This document shows, piece after piece, positions 48,243-57,475 of a stretch of 64,000 bases of DNA. Within the stretch, counting starts at the first letter, position 1; each line of letters begins with the position of its first letter. A program made the position numbers and the translations under genes. The stretch comes from Dokdonella_A sp963834755 (GTDB taxonomy: Bacteria; Pseudomonadota; Gammaproteobacteria; Xanthomonadales; Rhodanobacteraceae): assembly GCA_963834755.1 (NCBI GenBank), contig CAWICQ010000010.1, positions 124,001 through 188,000 on the forward strand. Reading direction: 5' to 3'. Under the pieces are notes generated by a model. That model had not been told where the DNA came from, did not search any database, and was given only the letters and a program-made list of their open reading frames with translations.

Positions 48243-50918
48243 ATGCTCATGCGCGACTTCCATGTCCAAGGCGTGGAACTGAGAGGCTTGTTCCTCGCCC
48301 AATTGCCGCAGCGTCTGGCGCGCCTGGCCAGCCGCGGTGATCGCCTGCACCGCGAAGGCTGGGACATCAATACGCTCTATCTGCTCGCCGACGATGCAGC
48401 GACACTGGCATCCGCGTGTCGCGATCTCGATGCGAGCGATCTCGCCGATTGTCTGCAAGCGTTGAGCGAAACCGTCGCGCCTTTGTTCGATCCGCCGCGC
48501 GTTCCGGACAGCGCGATCGGCGCGCGCATTGCATCGCTGCTGCGCGAGATCAAGGACAAACCGTTGCCCGTCGCGGTGCGGACGACGGCTGCGCAGGCCG
48601 GCGTCGTCGTGCCGGGACCGATCCAGGATCAGGGTTTTCCGCTGCTGGTGATACCGCCTGCCGAATACTGGCTGCGCTTTGGCGGAACGAGTGCGCGCGT
48701 GCGGCTGCCCGAAGCGGATGTCGAGACCTCCGATATCGAGAATTTGAAACCGGTGTCAGATGCCGCGGCCGTTTCATCAGCAGTGTCCGCAGGCGCAGAA
48801 CCGGCGATCGTCGCCGACGCAGAGATCGCGCCGACCGCGGCAGCGCCGATACGTCACGCGGCGCCGTCGCACAAGACCGCCTACCACCTCGGCCGCGCAG
48901 AACCGCCGGCCGCGGAAATCGATCGCTATCTTTCCGCGCAGGGCTACCAGCTCACGTCGTTCGACAGCGTCGACGAATTGAAAGAGCTGCTGGTCGCGCT
49001 GCCGCCGCATCTGGTCATCGTCGATGCCGCGTTCGCAGAACGCAATCGACGAGATCGGCGCGCTGGTCAAGCGCGCGCGCGCGGAGGTCAGCGAGCGCAT
49101 CTGGCTGATCGCGCTGTCGGACGACAGCGAACTGCCCAAGCGCCTGCGCGCGGTGCGTGCGGGTTGCGATGCGTTCATTGCATTGCCGGCGAATCCTGCC
49201 GATGTGATCACGCGCATCGGCGAGCTGATCGAAACCGAACGCACCAACCCGTATCGCATCATGATCGTCGAAGACGATCGCTCGCAGACGCTGTTCGCCG
49301 AATCGATCCTGCGCAAGGCCGGCATGGAAACGCTTGCGATCAACGAAGGTTTGTCGGCGCTCGATGAGCTCGATCGATTCCGTCCAGAATTGATCCTGAT
49401 GGATCTCTACATGCCCGATGTCGACGGCATGGAACTGACCGCGTTGATCCGCGAACGCGAGGCGTTCATCTCGACACCGATCGTATTTCTTTCCGGCGAG
49501 AGCGACGCGGATAAACACTTTGAAGCACTGAACGCGGGCGGCGACGATTTTCTTTCCAAGCCGATCCGGCCCAAGCATCTGATTTCCGCGGTGACCAATC
49601 GCGTGCGCCGCGCGCGCCAGATGTCATCGCGACAATCGGCCGCTGCCGCGTCGACGAGCGCCGCGACCGTGGACGGCACCGGTTCGCGCGATGCGTTGCT
49701 GCAGCGTCTCGCCGAATGGCTGGCGATGGAAGATGCGCACACGCGCGCCGGCGGACTGCTCGTGTTCGAGCTCGAAGACGGCGCCGCGTTGCGCGCGCGT
49801 CTTGGCGAAACATGCTTGCGAGCGGCTGCTCGCCGAGATCGGCACCTTCCTCGCCAATCACGCCGGTCCGCGGGACATGGTCGCGCGCGAAGGCGCGGCA
49901 GGTTTCCTCTTGCTCAATTCGGATCGCGAAGTCGCCGCGCTCGAAGGCTACGCGGCGAACATCCGCGACCGTATCGCGCGCGAGTCGTTCGCCGCGGCCG
50001 AAGGCGCCGCGCGTCTTCTGCTCGACGCCGGCGTGTGTGCATTCCGTGACAGCGGCGGCGATGCGCTGGCGATGCTCGACGCGGCCAAGGCGGCCGTAGC
50101 GAAGGCACGCCAGGAAGGCCGCCATGGCGTCTTCCTCGTGCACGACGCCAACACGACGAACGATGCGGACCTCGCGCGGCAGATCCGATTCGCACTGGAT
50201 GGTGCGGGCTTGCAGATCCTGTTCCAGCCGATCGTTTCGCTGCATGGCGAAGAACACGAACAGTTCCAGGCATTGCTGCGTCTGCAAGGCGACATCGGCC
50301 GCCAATACGTTGCCGCCGAGCTGGTGCCGGTCGCCGAGCGTGCGGGTCTGATCGCCGAGATCGATCGCTGGGTTTTCGCCGAGTGTGTCGCGATGATTCT
50401 TGAACGCACGGCGAGCGGGCGCGCCCCGCGGTTGTTCCTCAGCCAGTCGCTCGCAAGCGTGCGCGACGAGGGCCGCATCGACTGGATGCGCGAGCTGCTC
50501 GAGCGCCATGACGTGCGTGGCGACAGTATTTCGCTGGAGCTCAACGTCGCGAACGCGGCGTCGGCGGTGGCCGACGTCGCCGCCTACGGCGCGGCGATCA
50601 AGCCGCTCGGACTCACGCTCACGTTGTCCGGTTTCGAAGCCGGCGCGGCCGGCGAGGCATTGCTGGATGCGCTGCCGGTCGATTTCATCAAGCTTTCGCC
50701 GCGCTACGTTCGCATCGACGACGATGCCGTGCGCAAGGAATTGCGCGATCTCGTCGCGCTCGCACACGAGCGCAACATGCAGGTGATCGCGCCGCGCGTC
50801 GAAGACGCACGCGGCGCCGCGGCGCTTGTGGAGCGCCGGCGTCGACTTCATCCAGGGCAATTTCGTGCAGCGCGCGGCACATGATCTCGCGTTCGATTTT
50901 CATGCCTCGGTGATGTAG
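48243..50918 (+). pseudogene. Response regulator with degenerate GGDEF/EAL domains; three frameshifts
   Basis: Reassembling three frames gives a single ~890-residue protein. An N-terminal Hpt-like segment (LRGLFLAQLPQRL) leads to a degenerate receiver, then a canonical receiver (MIVEDDRSQTLFAESILRKA, LILMDLYMPDVDG, LSGESDADKH, FLSKPIRP). A poorly conserved GGDEF-like part and an EAL-like domain follow. The EAL signature is QALLRL, and LSGFEAG replaces DDFGTG, so phosphodiesterase activity is unlikely and c-di-GMP binding uncertain. Frame breaks lie near 49034, 49815 and 50827; each is explained by one extra base. It ends 8 nt before the hybrid kinase gene, a probable partner. Confidence 0.85.
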
Positions 50919-50926
50919 ATCGCGCA

Positions 50927-53293
50927 ATGGACATGCCGCGGGCCGACCCTTCCCTGCGCAAGCGCAACGCATCGTATTGGTGTGCGGTTGCGGCGACTGT
51001 CGTCATCGCGGCCGCCGGGGCGACCGCGCCGTTCTACGCGCAGCCGAGTTACGCTGCGTGGATCGCAGTCGTTCTGGTCGCCATCGCCGTCGTGATTGCG
51101 GGATTCCTGTCGTGGCCGCGACGTAACGAAGATATACACGTGGCGCCGACCCTGGCGGTGGCGACGGCGAGCGCGCCACTCGAACTTGCGCCGGCGGAAC
51201 TGCGCAAACAGCTCGATACATTGCGCCATACGCAAGGCGAATTGCTGCTCGCCAAGCAGGCCGCTGAAGCCGCGATGATGGCAAAGGGCGAATTCCTCGC
51301 GACGATGAGCCACGAAATACGCACGCCGCTGAACGGCGTGCTGCCGTTGCTCGAGCTCGTGCTGGCGACGTCGCTCGCGCCGGATCAGCGCGACTATCTT
51401 TCGACCGCGTACGCTTCCGCGCGCGAGTTGCTGCGCATCGTCGATGCGATCCTCGACTATTCCAAGCTCGATGCCGAACGGCTCGAGCTCGAAACGACCG
51501 GGCTCAACTTGCGCGAGCTCGTCGGCGGCGTCGCGCAGCTGATGCAGCGCAACGCAGAAGCGAAAGGCCTGCGTCTCACGGTGACGATCGATCCGAACGT
51601 GCGGCTCGCGGTGCGCGGCGATCCGGTGCGCCTGCGCCAGGTGCTCACCAATCTGGTCAGCAACGCGATCAAGTTCACCGAACGCGGCGGCGTGCACATC
51701 CAGGTCAGCAAGCGCGCCGAAACGCACGAACATCACGAGATCGTGTTCGCCGTGCGCGATAGCGGCATCGGCATCGCGCCGGATGTCGCGGCGAAACTGT
51801 TCCGGCCGTTCTCGCAGGCCGACGCATCGACGACGCGCGTGTTCGGCGGCACTGGCCTTGGGCTGGCGATCTGCAAGCGTCTGGTCGATCTGATGCGCGG
51901 CCATCTCGGCGTGAAATCGGAACCCGGCAAGGGTTCGCTGTTCTGGTTCAGCGTGCCGCTGTTGAAGGCGGTCGGCGATCTGCAGGTGCGGCGCAGCCTC
52001 GACGGCATTCGCGCGCTGGCACTCGTCGAAGACGACGCGCTGTTGCGCCGGCTGCAGAGTGCGGGATCGACGCTCGGCATCGAAGTGACGCCGGTGCGCT
52101 CGCTTGCGGACGCACTGTCCGGCCTTCGCGCGAGCGCGAACATGGGCGAGCGCTGGCGCCACGCGGTGCTTTTCGTCGACGCGGCGGCGTTCAGGCCGGT
52201 CACCGCGACGCTCGCGCGCAACGTGCTCAAGGACACTGCGCTCGGACACGTGCGCATTTTGGTTTCGGGTTACGGTGGCAGCGATCTTCCGCAGGATCCG
52301 CGTTTGCGCGCGCTGTCCGGCAACGTCACCGAAGAAATGCTGCGCACCACGCTCGAACCGATGTTCGGCGTGCAGGAGCCGGGCTTCTCGCGCGCGGAGC
52401 CGCCCGCCGAAGCGGTCGTGCAGTTGGGGGCGGCGAGCGCAAACGCGGTGCTACGCGGACGCGTGCTGCTGGTCGAGGACAACGCCGTCAACCAGCGCGT
52501 CGCGCAGCGGCTGCTCGACCTGCACGGTCTCGAAGTCACGGCGGTCAACGACGGCCGCGAAGCGGTCGGCCGGCTCGAGCGCGAGCGTTACGATCTTGTG
52601 CTGATGGATTGCCTGATGCCGGTGATGGATGGCTATATGGCTACACGTCTCTGGCGCGAACGCGAAAGCGCGGCCGGCAACGGCCACGTGCCGATCGTCG
52701 CGATGACCGCAAACGCGATGGCCGGCGACCGCGAGCGCTGCCTCGCCAGCGGCATGGACGACTATATTTCGAAGCCGCTCGACCGCGTCGCCCTGTTACA
52801 GATGTTGCGTCGCTGGCTGCCGCAGACCGAGGCGCAGGGTCCATCTGCGGTGAGCGCGCTGCCGCCGCTCGTCGCGGCGCCCCGCGTCGAAGTGGCCGCG
52901 CCGGTTCGTACGCCGGCGCCGATCGCAGTGCCGGATTCATCGCGCATGACCGCACTCGACGCTGTCGTCATCAGCGATCTCCTGGATACGATGGGCGGCG
53001 AATTCGGCGATCTTGTGCGCGTCTATCTCGAAGACGCACCGCAGCGCTTGCGCGAGCTCGAAGCCGCCGCGCAAACCAGCGATGCCGCCGCGCAGGTGAG
53101 TCCGGCGCATACCCTGAAATCGAGCAGTGCAAACATCGGTGCGACGGGTCTTTCCGATCTCGCAAAAGGCATCGAGCACGCGGCGCGCGCAGGCATCGCG
53201 ACGACACCGGCCGAAATCGCCGCCGGCATGCGTCCCGAGTACGAGCGGGTCGCCTCGGAGCTCAGCGCGCTTCTCGATCGCGGCGCGACCTGA
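50927..53293 (+). CDS. Hybrid sensor histidine kinase with receiver and Hpt domains
   Basis: The 788-residue protein has two TM helices (about 18-38 and 43-61) and a HisKA domain with MSHEIRTPLNGVL (His129). The HATPase has N-box TNLVSNAIKFTE and G-boxes DSGIGIAPD and GGTGLGLAICKRL. A degenerate receiver follows, then an intact receiver (VLLVEDNAVNQRVAQ, LVLMDCLMPVMDG). The C-terminal Hpt has AHTLKSSSANIGA. No large periplasmic sensor exists, so it probably senses through the membrane segment. It follows the response-regulator gene by 8 nt and may phosphorylate it. Confidence 0.94.
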   Translation: MDMPRADPSLRKRNASYWCAVAATVVIAAAGATAPFYAQPSYAAWIAVVLVAIAVVIAGFLSWPRRNEDIHVAPTLAVATASAPLELAPAELRKQLDTLRHTQGELLLAKQAAEAAMMAKGEFLATMSHEIRTPLNGVLPLLELVLATSLAPDQRDYLSTAYASARELLRIVDAILDYSKLDAERLELETTGLNLRELVGGVAQLMQRNAEAKGLRLTVTIDPNVRLAVRGDPVRLRQVLTNLVSNAIKFTERGGVHIQVSKRAETHEHHEIVFAVRDSGIGIAPDVAAKLFRPFSQADASTTRVFGGTGLGLAICKRLVDLMRGHLGVKSEPGKGSLFWFSVPLLKAVGDLQVRRSLDGIRALALVEDDALLRRLQSAGSTLGIEVTPVRSLADALSGLRASANMGERWRHAVLFVDAAAFRPVTATLARNVLKDTALGHVRILVSGYGGSDLPQDPRLRALSGNVTEEMLRTTLEPMFGVQEPGFSRAEPPAEAVVQLGAASANAVLRGRVLLVEDNAVNQRVAQRLLDLHGLEVTAVNDGREAVGRLERERYDLVLMDCLMPVMDGYMATRLWRERESAAGNGHVPIVAMTANAMAGDRERCLASGMDDYISKPLDRVALLQMLRRWLPQTEAQGPSAVSALPPLVAAPRVEVAAPVRTPAPIAVPDSSRMTALDAVVISDLLDTMGGEFGDLVRVYLEDAPQRLRELEAAAQTSDAAAQVSPAHTLKSSSANIGATGLSDLAKGIEHAARAGIATTPAEIAAGMRPEYERVASELSALLDRGAT

Positions 53294-53308
53294 CGCGCCG
53301 AATCGGCG

Positions 53309-53779
53309 TCAGCTTTCGACCTTGGTCTGCAGATATGGCACGACGCCGAGCTCGTCGACGAGTCCGAGCTGCGTCTCGAGCCAGTCGATGTGTTCTTCTT
53401 CCGATTCGAGGATGCTGGCGAAAAGATCGCGGCTGACGTAATCGCCGATTTTTTCGGCGTCGGCGATCGCGGTCTTGAGATCGGGCAGCGCCGCCGATTC
53501 GAGCTTGAGATCGCACGCCAGTGCTTCCTTCGGACCTTCGCCGACAAGCAGCTTGCCGAGTTTCTGCAGGTTCGGCAGTCCTTCGAGGAACAGGATGCGT
53601 TCGATCAACCGATCGGCGTGTTTCATCTCGTCGATCGATTCCTTGTACTCGTGCTCGGCGAGTTCCTTGTAGCCCCAGTGCTTGTACATCCTGCAGTGCA
53701 GGAAATACTGGTTGATCGCGGTGAGCTCGTTGCACAGCACCTTGTTGAGATGCTCGATGATCTTCGCATTGCCTTTCAT
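53309..53779 (-). CDS. bfr: Bacterioferritin
   Basis: Bacterioferritin stores iron in a 24-mer with haem. The 156-residue protein from ATG 53779 (AGGAATTCG site upstream) starts MKGNAKIIEHLNKVLCNELT. It has ferroxidase-centre residues in ELTAINQYFLHCRMY, EYKESIDEMKHADRLIERIL, and LESEEEHIDWLETQLGL. The haem-ligand Met is present in DEMKHAD. It is next to bfd, which releases the iron. Confidence 0.96.
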   Translation of the reverse strand: MKGNAKIIEHLNKVLCNELTAINQYFLHCRMYKHWGYKELAEHEYKESIDEMKHADRLIERILFLEGLPNLQKLGKLLVGEGPKEALACDLKLESAALPDLKTAIADAEKIGDYVSRDLFASILESEEEHIDWLETQLGLVDELGVVPYLQTKVES

Positions 53780-53928
53780 CGAATTCCTCCGGCGGAGCGC
53801 CCGCAATCATGCGTCATGCACGCGCCGCGACACGCGGACGCGGCGCAACGACTATAACGCCCGGATCGAAACGGCGAAGGAACGAAAATCGCACGCATTC
53901 GCGCGCGGAAAGGACTGACGCGAAAATG

Positions 53929-54132
53929 TCAGGCGGCGATGGCGATCAGCGGCAGATCGAGCGCGCGCGCGCGATGCGTCTCTTCGAGGATTTCACTGGC
54001 GAGATCGGCGCAGCTTCCGCAGCAGTCCGCGCAGCCCGTGCGGCGGCTCAAGTCGGCGAGCGTGCGCACACCCGACTTCGCGGCGTCGCGAATCGTGTGC
54101 TCGGTGACGGCATTGCAGATGCAGACGTACAT
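53929..54132 (-). CDS. bfd: Bacterioferritin-associated ferredoxin
   Basis: Bfd reduces bacterioferritin to mobilise stored iron. The 67-residue protein MYVCICNAVTEHTIRDAAKS has the BFD [2Fe-2S] pattern: CxC near the N-terminus and CADCCGSCADLASEIL with the second Cys pair. A near-perfect Fur box lies 21-35 nt upstream, so iron-starvation induction is expected. The gene lies upstream of bfr with a 149-nt gap and may share its transcript. Confidence 0.95.
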   Translation of the reverse strand: MYVCICNAVTEHTIRDAAKSGVRTLADLSRRTGCADCCGSCADLASEILEETHRARALDLPLIAIAA

Positions 54133-54152
54133 GGCACATATTTGAGTGCAAA

Positions 54153-54167
54153 TGAGAATGATTGTCA
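54153..54167. promoter_or_regulatory. Fur box upstream of bfd
   Basis: TGAGAAT-G-ATTGTCA is a 7-1-7 inverted repeat with one mismatch between arms, matching the Fur consensus TGATAAT-N-ATTATCA type. It lies in the bfd promoter region. Fur-Fe(II) would repress bfd under iron-replete conditions, the usual arrangement for this gene. Confidence 0.8.
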
Positions 54168-54262
54168 ACAATATCCAACCCGGCCGGATCGAGGGACATG
54201 CGCGCGCACCGGCGATCCATCGGATCGACGGCTGGAAAACCAGCAAAGACAATAAGATACGA

Positions 54263-54793
54263 TCAGCCAGCGCCGGCCAGCACCGGATCCCAGCGCTGTT
54301 CGCGCAATGTGACGCTGCAGCTGTCCTCGGCCAGCGGCGCGAGATGACGCAAGGCCTGCTCGTACACGCGCCGCTTGAAGGTGACCACGTGCGCTGCCGG
54401 GTACCAGAAATCGACCCAGCGCCAAAGGTCGAACTCGGGATGCTCGTGCGCATCGAGCCGGAATGCGGTTTCCTCGCCGAGCAGGCGCAACAGGAACCAG
54501 ACCTGTTTTTGCCCGATGCAGACCGGCCGCTCGTTGTGGCGCACGAAACGCTGCGGGAGCCGATAACGCAGCCAGCCCGGCGTCGCGCCGAGCACTTGAA
54601 CATGGTGGGAATGGAGCCCGGTTTCCTCTTCGAGCTCGCGGTACATGGCTTCGATTGGCGTCTCGTCGCTGCGCATGCCGCCCTGCGGGAACTGCCAGCC
54701 GTCGCGCCCGACGCGGCGTGCCCAGAACACGCGGCCATCCTCCTTCAACAGGACGATGCCGACGTTTGGCCGGTAGCCATCGGGGTCGATCAC
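54263..54793 (-). CDS. rppH: RNA pyrophosphohydrolase RppH
   Basis: RppH removes pyrophosphate from 5' ends of mRNA to start RNase E-dependent decay. The GTG at 54793, 9 nt after GGAGG, gives IDPDGYRPNVGIVLLKEDGR and 176 residues. The Nudix box is intact, with GGMRSDETPIEAMYRELEEE. Also present are WQFPQGG, RYRLPQRFVR and CIGQKQVWFLL, all specific for RppH. Confidence 0.95.
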   Translation of the reverse strand: MIDPDGYRPNVGIVLLKEDGRVFWARRVGRDGWQFPQGGMRSDETPIEAMYRELEEETGLHSHHVQVLGATPGWLRYRLPQRFVRHNERPVCIGQKQVWFLLRLLGEETAFRLDAHEHPEFDLWRWVDFWYPAAHVVTFKRRVYEQALRHLAPLAEDSCSVTLREQRWDPVLAGAG

Positions 54794-54882
54794 AACGCCA
54801 TTCCTCCGCTTGCGCCGGGGATTCTTCCATAGCCTGTGCAAGCGCAGCAAGGAAAAGCCCCTCGGCGGCGGCCGCGCGCGGC

Positions 54883-54910
54883 TTGACACCCCGTTGCAGC
54901 GCACTAGAAT
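54883..54910 (+). promoter_or_regulatory. Sigma-70 promoter of tRNA-Met
   Basis: A consensus TTGACA (54883-54888), 16-nt spacer and TAGAAT (54905-54910). Initiation would fall a few bases downstream, about 15-20 nt before the mature tRNA 5' end at 54935. Confidence 0.85.
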
Positions 54911-54934
54911 CGCACGCCCCGCGCTGCACCCGAT

Positions 54935-55008
54935 GGCTATGTAGCTCAGCCGGTTAGAGCACGGCACTCATAATGCCGGGGTCGGTGGTTCGAGCCCACC
55001 CATAGCCA
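54935..55008 (+). tRNA. tRNA-Met (CAT), elongator
   Basis: The 74-nt sequence folds as a full cloverleaf. The acceptor stem is GGCTATG/CATAGCC, the D-loop AGCTCAGCCGGTTAGAGC, the anticodon loop CTCATAA with CAT, and the T-arm GGTTCGAGCCC. It resembles elongator tRNA-Met rather than initiator, since the first pair is G-C. CCA is not encoded directly after the discriminator A. It has its own promoter. The DNA following has lower GC content, so the gene may mark an integration site. Confidence 0.96.
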
Positions 55009-55333
55009 TACCAGACAGACAGTCACGACCGACTCCAGTCTTCTTTGGTGAAGGGGAGCCGTGGGAACTGGCGATGGCGCGCTCGGTAGCAGCCAACGTG
55101 GCCGCCGCCGCGGCCGATTTCCAAGGCACACGGCACCCACTATGCAGAAACAGAGCGGCTGATTGCAGGTCCAACCGATTCGGAAAACCGAAAGATTCTC
55201 TGCGCGACCCTTCGCGTGATCCCCGCTCCCTGGAAGGGAACGGGTGCGCTTCTAACACTTCTCTCAATGTTGCGCGTTGCGAGAGTGCCGGTATTCGTGG
55301 CGCAAAAGACCCTACTAAGTGCCGTGCTCCCGG
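55009..55333. other. 325-nt gap after tRNA-Met
   Basis: No gene is visible. An antisense reading frame crossing the tRNA (GLEPPTPAL) is an artefact. A short CGAAA-type inverted word (GATTCGGAAAACCGAAAGATTC at 55170-55191) has no T-run. Composition drops from GC-rich to mixed here. Confidence 0.4.
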
Positions 55334-56068
55334 CTAGTCCACGCTAAAGGACTGCAGTTCCACTGGGGTCGTCGGAGCACATACCCCGACTTGGTTCGTG
55401 TCCATGGTTACGGCACCGTTTCTTGCCAAGAGGGAGCCGTGCGACGTAGCGCTCGTAGTCAGCGTGATGCTCGTGAGGGCCAACGTATTCCCCACGAATT
55501 GGCTGCCGGTGCCGAGCGTCTCGGAGCTGCCGACTTGCCAGAACACGTTGCAGTCCGAGCCGCCGTTGATGACTACCACGCTCGCAGCACTCGCCGTCGT
55601 CAGCGTGCTGCCAATCTGAAAAATAAAAACGGCATTTGGATTACCTTGAGCGTCGAGGGTAAGTGTTCCGGTCAATTGAGCCGACGACGAAAAACAATAG
55701 ACGGCGGACGTTAGTGTGAGCCCACCGAGATCTTGGCCAGTCAAGCTCGTATTGCAGGCCTGGCCCGCAAGAGCGTTGTACGCCGTAGTTAGATCGGTCT
55801 GAGCTCCTTGCGCGACGGCGTCATTCGAGTGAAGCGTTCCGGTGAGAGTACCGGGTGGAAACCCCGTTATCGAGGTACCGGGACTGACGCCCACGTCGCC
55901 GGTGACAGCGGTGGCACCGGTGTTGGTCACCGCCGAACCGCCCAGCACCGCAAAGGCACCGGCCTGTCCGAGCGGAGGAGCCACTTGGGCGAATGCCGGG
56001 AACACGCTTCCGCAGAAGAGCATTCCCAACGCGAGGGTGCTGACGTGTCGAGATGTCGTCTCGGACAT
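55334..56068 (-). CDS. Secreted ice-binding-like protein (DUF3494)
   Basis: The 244-residue protein starts with a signal peptide (MSETTSRHVSTLALGMLFCG...AFAQV). It carries the DUF3494 pattern: FAVLGGSAVTNTGATAVTGD, VGVSPGTSITGFPPG, then GQDLGGLTLTSAVYCFSSSA and NAVFIFQIGSTLTT. The last motif is a hallmark of the type-1 ice-binding beta-solenoid. It ends TPVELQSFSVD, a short tail that may be an anchor. DUF3494 proteins bind ice in cold-adapted microbes but are also found in mesophiles as adhesins, so ice binding is not certain. Confidence 0.9.
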   Translation of the reverse strand: MSETTSRHVSTLALGMLFCGSVFPAFAQVAPPLGQAGAFAVLGGSAVTNTGATAVTGDVGVSPGTSITGFPPGTLTGTLHSNDAVAQGAQTDLTTAYNALAGQACNTSLTGQDLGGLTLTSAVYCFSSSAQLTGTLTLDAQGNPNAVFIFQIGSTLTTASAASVVVINGGSDCNVFWQVGSSETLGTGSQFVGNTLALTSITLTTSATSHGSLLARNGAVTMDTNQVGVCAPTTPVELQSFSVD

Positions 56069-56332
56069 TTTTTGCCTCTCTTATGAAGCGGTTATCTCCG
56101 TCTCTGCATTGGCGTCCAGAACTGCAACGAAAAAACCATTCAAGCGGCAGCGCGGCGAAAACCGCATACCACGACCACAGCCACGGGTGGCCAATGCAGA
56201 ATGGCAAATTGCCGCGTCGCTCGGGTGACTGTCTGTGCGCTACCGAACACAAGCGAAGACAGGAGACGGGAAGCGTGCAAACCGCATTGTCTGGTTGCGC
56301 GCTGGAACTGCGGGTCTACAGTCGGTCCGCGT

Positions 56333-57049
56333 TTAGCGTGCCGTAATGGCGGGGAGTAATCGGTCGTACTCCTTCTTGACCACGTCATAACACTCGCACA
56401 CGCGTTGCTCCAATTGCGCGCGGTCGAGCACGGTGATATGACCGCGCTGATATCGGATCAAGCCCGCCTTATGTAGATGCCCTGCAGCCTCGGTGACGCC
56501 CTCCCGGCGAACACCGAGCATGTTGGCGATCAATTCCTGCGTCATTACCAGCTCATTGGAATGCAGTCGATCCAAACTGAGCAGTAACCAGCGGCACAAC
56601 TGTTGATCCAGACTATGGTGACGATTACAGACGGCAGTTTGGGACATCTGCGTAATCAGGGCCTGTGTGTAACGCAGCAGCAGATGCAACACCGGTCCGG
56701 CCCGGTTGAACTCCTGCAGAAGTAGATCCGATTTCAAACGAAATCCGCGGCCGGCGCTCTGCACTACGGCACGACTTGGCGTCGAATTTCCGCCCATGAA
56801 CATCGAAATGCCGACGATGCCTTCGTGGCCGACCACGGCAATCTCGGCGGACGCACCGTCTTCCATCACATACAGCAGCGAGACGATGGATGTCGTCGGA
56901 AAGTACAGATGACTCAGCTTGTTGCCCGGCTCATAGAGGACCTTGCCCAGAGGCATGTCCACGGGCTCGAGTCGCGGCAGCCACCGATCCGCCACGACAT
57001 CGGGCAGTGCGGCAAGCAGCCCGTTTTCTTTTGGGTCGTCCCGGGCCAT
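56333..57049 (-). CDS. Crp/Fnr-family regulator
   Basis: The 238-residue protein from ATG 57049 has an N-terminal cNMP-binding-like domain (VDMPLGKVLYEPGNKLSHLY, IVSLLYVMEDGASAEIAVVG) and a C-terminal winged HTH (MTQELIANMLGVRREGVTEA). No clear cyclic-nucleotide or Fe-S ligand residues stand out. An upstream in-frame ATG extends it by up to 37 residues. A TGTAGGA-N4-TCCTACA palindrome lies 123-140 nt upstream. It may regulate the nearby envelope and c-di-GMP genes, but that is a guess. Confidence 0.88.
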   Translation of the reverse strand: MARDDPKENGLLAALPDVVADRWLPRLEPVDMPLGKVLYEPGNKLSHLYFPTTSIVSLLYVMEDGASAEIAVVGHEGIVGISMFMGGNSTPSRAVVQSAGRGFRLKSDLLLQEFNRAGPVLHLLLRYTQALITQMSQTAVCNRHHSLDQQLCRWLLLSLDRLHSNELVMTQELIANMLGVRREGVTEAAGHLHKAGLIRYQRGHITVLDRAQLEQRVCECYDVVKKEYDRLLPAITAR

Positions 57050-57475
57050 GCATCCCCTAATGGCGCCAGAGGTGTGGGTCCGCTTTCGCTGGCTGAGCGC
57101 GCCTTTCGATTTGCGAATATGAGAATACGACGGCATCCCCTCTGGCAGCGTAAGAATCATCCGCTGCGTCGTGTAGGAAAATTCCTACACAAGGATAGTC
57201 ATGTTTTCGGCGCCTCTGATTCGATCCCGTTTCTCTGCAATCGGAGTTCGTCCCACTGCGGCAGGGACGCGAGACCGACGATTGAAAGGTGGCTGTTGAA
57301 GTGATTTTCGAGCCTTAAACCCGCGCTCATCGATAGGATTTTCTGGCACAGACGCCCGATTTCGAACCCGTTAGAGCGACCAAGCGCGAGCGTGCGGCAG
57401 CGAACGGACAAGCCGTCCGGACATCACGATTGTCTGCATCCTGGATTTCCACATGCTCAAGTGAGGAGAGCGGAG
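57050..57475. other. 426-nt regulatory gap upstream of the Crp-like gene and the first small-protein gene
   Basis: Apart from the palindrome at 57172-57189, I see no gene. The 3' part contains the leader of the small gene at 57476, whose last 35 nt (CATGCTCAAGTGAGGAGAGC before the ATG) resemble the leader of its paralog at 63222. Confidence 0.45.
57172..57189. promoter_or_regulatory. TGTAGGA-N4-TCCTACA palindrome, second copy
   Basis: Perfect 7-bp arms with AAAT spacer. Flanking G and C extend the inverted repeat by one pair. It matches the element at 39731-39748 except for the spacer. It lies upstream of the Crp-like gene on the minus strand. Confidence 0.6.

Noticed and set aside
54968..55267. 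Antisense frame ending MGGLEPPTPAL over the tRNA
   Set aside because: This is a well-known translation artefact of tRNA T-arm sequence, not a gene.
57080..57475. c-di-GMP (GEMM) riboswitch upstream of the small protein gene
   Set aside because: The conserved GEMM core sequences and paired stems were not found.
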